Source of the DNA: Nannochloropsis salina CCMP1776
Lineage: Eukaryota > Sar > Eustigmatophyceae > Eustigmatales > Monodopsidaceae
Direction: 5' to 3'
NCBI GenBank assembly: GCA_004565275.1
Contig: SDOX01000183.1
Span: 604,443 to 668,442 of the forward strand
Length of the DNA: 64,000 nucleotides
A program made the position numbers and the translations under genes. Under the pieces are notes generated by a model. It saw only the letters and a program-made list of their open reading frames with translations. It ran no database searches and was not told the origin of the DNA. Below, one piece after another: positions 61,012-64,000 of the stretch (positions within the stretch are counted from its first letter, which is position 1; every line of letters starts with the position of its first letter).

Positions 61012-64000
61012 ATGCCCTTTCCTTCACCCATGGCTTCCTCCTCTTCCCCCCCACCTTCCTCCTCGTCGTCCTCCCTCACTCCTCGACACCCACCCCCTTT
61101 CATCTCCATCCGCGTCGTACACGTAGACTTCTACCTCCTTCAGCTTTCTCCGTGGCAAGACATGTCCCACCCCTCTCGCTACCCTGCCCTCTGTGCCCAT
61201 GTCATGTCTTCCCCTCCCTCGGCACCCTTCCTCCGGGTTCCCGTCATCCGCATATTTGGCAGCACGCCCGCGGGGCAAAAGGCGTGCCTGCACGTGCACG
61301 GAGCTCGCCCGTACTTCTTGATACGTCCGCGGGACTTACCCGAGGAAGGGGAGGAAGGCGGGAGGGAGGACGGGCTCGTTCGTCTTTGGAAGGACCCTGC
61401 CAGGCTGAAATCTCTGCTGGGGCGGTTGGAGATGGAAGTGGAGGAGACAATGATGGCATGGGAAGAGAAGAGGAGGGCAGCGGTCGGGGCGGACGTGGTG
61501 GGAGAAGAAGGGGGCGTCGAGGCCCAGGTGAGTGGGCGGTTGCGGGAGGGAGGGAGGTAGGGAGGTAGGGAGGGAGGGAGGGAGGGAAGGGCAGGGGAAG
61601 TCGGTCCGAGTCTTCTCCTTCTGTGTTGCGATGCTTTCCCCCACTGCCTCCATCTTTGGTAGCAGGGAGGTACAACGCCAGGAGCTGCTTCAATCTGGCC
61701 GGAATCTGTCCACAGACGAGTCTTGATCCGATATATATATATTAATAAGTGCCTGCTTCCCCCCATTGTATGTATATACACAGGAGAGATCGCGAGGAAG
61801 ACGATGCGTTGCCACGGAGGCCCGTGCACGTCACCTCCTTGATCGAGATCTGGGAGGAGGTGGGGAGGGAGGGCGGGAGGGAGGGCGGGAGGGAGGGGAC
61901 GGGGGAGGGGGACAGTAGGAGAAAGAGGAGAGGGTTGAGAAAGGTCAAGGGTATGTCGTACCCCGTCCTTAGAACCCTCCCTCCCTCCCTCCATTCCTCC
62001 CTCCCTCCCTCTCTCCCTCCCACCGCTTACTCACACACAGGAGGCGGCCAGGCAGCGTCAGGAACTGAGAACAAAGCAAGCCCAGGAAAGGGGGGAGGGC
62101 GGGAGGGAGGGCGGGAGGGAGGGCGAAGGAGGAGGGAGACGATGCTGGCCTCGTCTTTCCTTGACGGCTGATACGGATGAGGGGGTGGAACGGATGGGGA
62201 AGGATTGCTTTTTCCCAGGAGCGGAGGTGAGGATATCAGGGAGGGAAGGAGGGAGGGAGGGAAGGTGGGCGGGAGGGCGGGAGGGCGGGAGGGAGGGAAT
62301 GGAGGGGGAGGGGAAAAGAGGGCGCTCCATATTAGGGGCGGAGGTAAGGAAGGAAAGAAGGAGAGGAAGGCAGGAGGATACGGGAAGGCCCAAGGCTGAC
62401 GTCAATCCGTATCATATTTCGCGCCATTTTCAATGCAGGTGGCTCTTCAAAATCTGGCCGATCAAGCCCCTCCCCCTCCCTCTCCTCCTCTGCCCTCCCT
62501 ACCCTCTCCTCCTCTGCCCTCCCTACTCTCTCCTCCTCTTCCCTCCCTACCCTCTCCCGCACCTTGCTCTTCCTCCCCTCTTTTCCCCTTCCCGACTTCT
62601 CATCCCTTTCCTACTCCCGCCCGGGCTTCCCAACCTCCTCCTCCATTGACGCAAGGAGGAGGAGGGAAGGGAGAGGGGGAAGGTGCGGGGAAGGAAGGGC
62701 TGCTTTGGCCGGCCTCCCAGCTCGCTTTGTGCTCACAGGGAGGGGGGGAGGGATGGAGGGAGGAAGGGAAGGAAGGGGAAGGTTCCGTGCGTCGGTCGCA
62801 AGAGGAAGAGGAGAGGTTGTACAGGGCGATGAGGAGGGAGGAAGAGAGGGAGGAGAGGAAGAGAGCGAGGAGGAGGTTGGGAGAGGAGGAGGGGGAGGAG
62901 GAAGGGCAGGAGGGAGGGGAGGAAGAGGAGGAGGAGGAAGGTAGGAGGCTGCTGAGAGATTTGACGCAGGTGGAGGAGGGCGAGGGGGAGGGTCCGGGGG
63001 AGGGAGGGGCCGATGGCTTGCGGACGCCGCAGAAGAAAAAAGCGGAGGGGAAGGCGAAGGGAGGGGAGGTGGAAGGCGGGGGCAAGGAAAGGGAAGGGGC
63101 GAGGTCTGGAATGGAGGGCGGAGGCGGAAAAAGAAGAGGAAGTGGAGGTGGAGGAGAAGGAGGAGGAGGAGGAGGAGGAGGAGGAGGAGGAGAAGGAGGA
63201 AGCGGGAGGGAAGTATTCAACCTGGAAGCAGTGGCTTCCTCGACTCTATGTGCTCCCCTCCCAGGCACCACGCCTGCCAACACCCCTCCACCGCAGACTT
63301 ACAACGCCTTCCCACGATCTCTACACATTAGAGATGGCAATACCCCACGATCTCTACACATTAGAGATGGCAATACCCCACGATCTCTACACATTAGAGA
63401 TGGTAATACCCCACAATCTCTACACATTAGAGATGGCAATACCCCACTATCTCCACACATAAGAGATGGCAATACCCCACTATCTCCACACATTAGAGAT
63501 GGCAGTACCCCACCATCTCCACACATTAGAGATGGCAATACCCCACTATCTCCACACATTAGAGATGGCAATACCCCACTATCTCCACACATTAGAGATG
63601 GCAATACCCCACTATCTCCACACATTAGAGATGGCAGTACCCCACTATCTCCACACATTAGAGATGGCAGTACCCCACCATCTCCACACATTAGAGATGG
63701 CAATACCCCACCACCTCCTCCCTATCGACCACCGCCAACGCCTAGCAGCAACGTCCAGTATCCACCACCGCGAAGGGAGGAATTGGCAGATCCCTCCCCC
63801 TCCAAAGCCGCCAGGCGCCAGTCGCTCCACCGTGAGTGGCTCGGAACGATGGACCCGTTGGCAAAGATCCTTCTTCAACCTCAACGGTCGGCGGGGACGC
63901 CCGCGAGCGCGAAGGAGGGGAGTCCAGCGCTTCCTCCTTCCCTGCCTTTCACCCCTACGCCTTTGCAAGACGAGAAGGAGGGAGGGAGGGAGGGAGGGAG
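61012..64000 (+). CDS. REV3: DNA polymerase zeta catalytic subunit (REV3-like), 5' part
   Basis: Exon 1 is 61012..61527. It reads [20 protein letters not shown] and then [20 protein letters not shown] followed by [11 protein letters not shown], the N-terminal signature of REV3 (PVVRVFGATPAGQKTC-type). Exon 2 is 61784..61859, coding [12 protein letters not shown], and the next begins at 62041 with [14 protein letters not shown], matching the conserved IWEDE-QRR region. From 62438 ([14 protein letters not shown]) the frame stays open to the window end through Pro-, Glu- and Gly-rich low complexity, a 12-unit 33-base repeat, and [20 protein letters not shown]. Pol zeta extends mismatched primers in translesion synthesis. 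The polymerase domain lies beyond the window. The REV3 segment with PFYGYH and the helix after it, which should come between exons 1 and 2, is not in the 256 bases available. An alternative start is the ATG at 61030. Confidence 0.8.
63143..63205. repeat. GGAGGA triplet tract
   Basis: An almost pure GGA/GAG triplet run in the low-complexity part of the REV3-like gene, coding for poly-Gly in the supported frame. Confidence 0.85.
63308..63703. repeat. 33-base minisatellite, 12 units, in the REV3-like coding region
   Basis: Twelve head-to-tail units of CACATTAGAGATGGCAATAC plus CCCACTATCTCCA, differing at a few positions (first four units have GATCTCTA, later ones TATCTCCA or CATCTCCA). Each unit keeps the frame and codes for an 11-residue [11 protein letters not shown]-type repeat. 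Confidence 0.95.

Noticed and set aside
63308-63703. Regular 33-base direct repeats considered as a CRISPR array
   Set aside because: There are no spacers, units are contiguous and keep a protein frame, and the genome is eukaryotic.

Overview
The window is nuclear DNA of a eukaryote. Genes are split into many exons with GT-AG introns of about 80-400 bp, and the genes found include a V-ATPase H subunit, C1D, DPM3, an FBXO9-type F-box protein, an RCC1 propeller and a REV3-type polymerase. A unicellular stramenopile alga, perhaps a eustigmatophyte, is my guess from the mix of genes (leishmanolysin-type protease, bacterial-type xanthine phosphoribosyltransferase, ThrE/PRM10 transporters, organelle-type RecA paralogue). 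I cannot prove the taxon. Introns are loaded with GGGA/TCCC tetranucleotide tracts, and these make most of the long GGRE/LPPS-rich open frames non-coding. One 100-N assembly gap (11763-11862) lies in such an intron.

Layout. 1-10.4 kb: tail of a PA-domain protein (+), a RecA-like protein with a ruined ATP site (-), a FLASH-like coiled-coil protein (+), a membrane-anchored thioredoxin (-), an FBXO9-like F-box protein (+) and an ankyrin-repeat protein (+). 11.2-15.6 kb: a 12-exon adenylosuccinate synthetase with an organelle-type, membrane-anchored N-terminus (-). 17.8-24 kb: DPM3 (+, two small exons) and a leishmanolysin-type secreted metalloprotease (-), whose 3' end is duplicated 4.76 kb away. 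24.2-31 kb: one 22-exon gene for a seven-bladed RCC1 protein with unknown N- and C-terminal parts (-). 32-36.7 kb: a secreted protein of unknown family (+) and a 2-oxoglutarate/Fe(II) dioxygenase (-). 37.9-47.8 kb: an XRN-like C-terminal-region gene (-), C1D (+) and V-ATPase subunit H (-). 49.4-56.9 kb: a tandem pair of ThrE/PRM10-type transporters with identical exon architecture (-). 57.5-59.4 kb: xanthine phosphoribosyltransferase (+). 61 kb to the end: 5' part of a DNA polymerase zeta (REV3) gene (+), running off the window.

No operon logic is expected. Two purine-salvage/synthesis enzymes (adenylosuccinate synthetase, xanthine phosphoribosyltransferase) and two DNA-maintenance proteins (RecA-like, REV3-like) occur but are not adjacent. 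Exon joints were worked out by hand from splice sites, reading frame and family resemblance. For most genes the exon lengths sum to a whole number of codons, which is an internal check.
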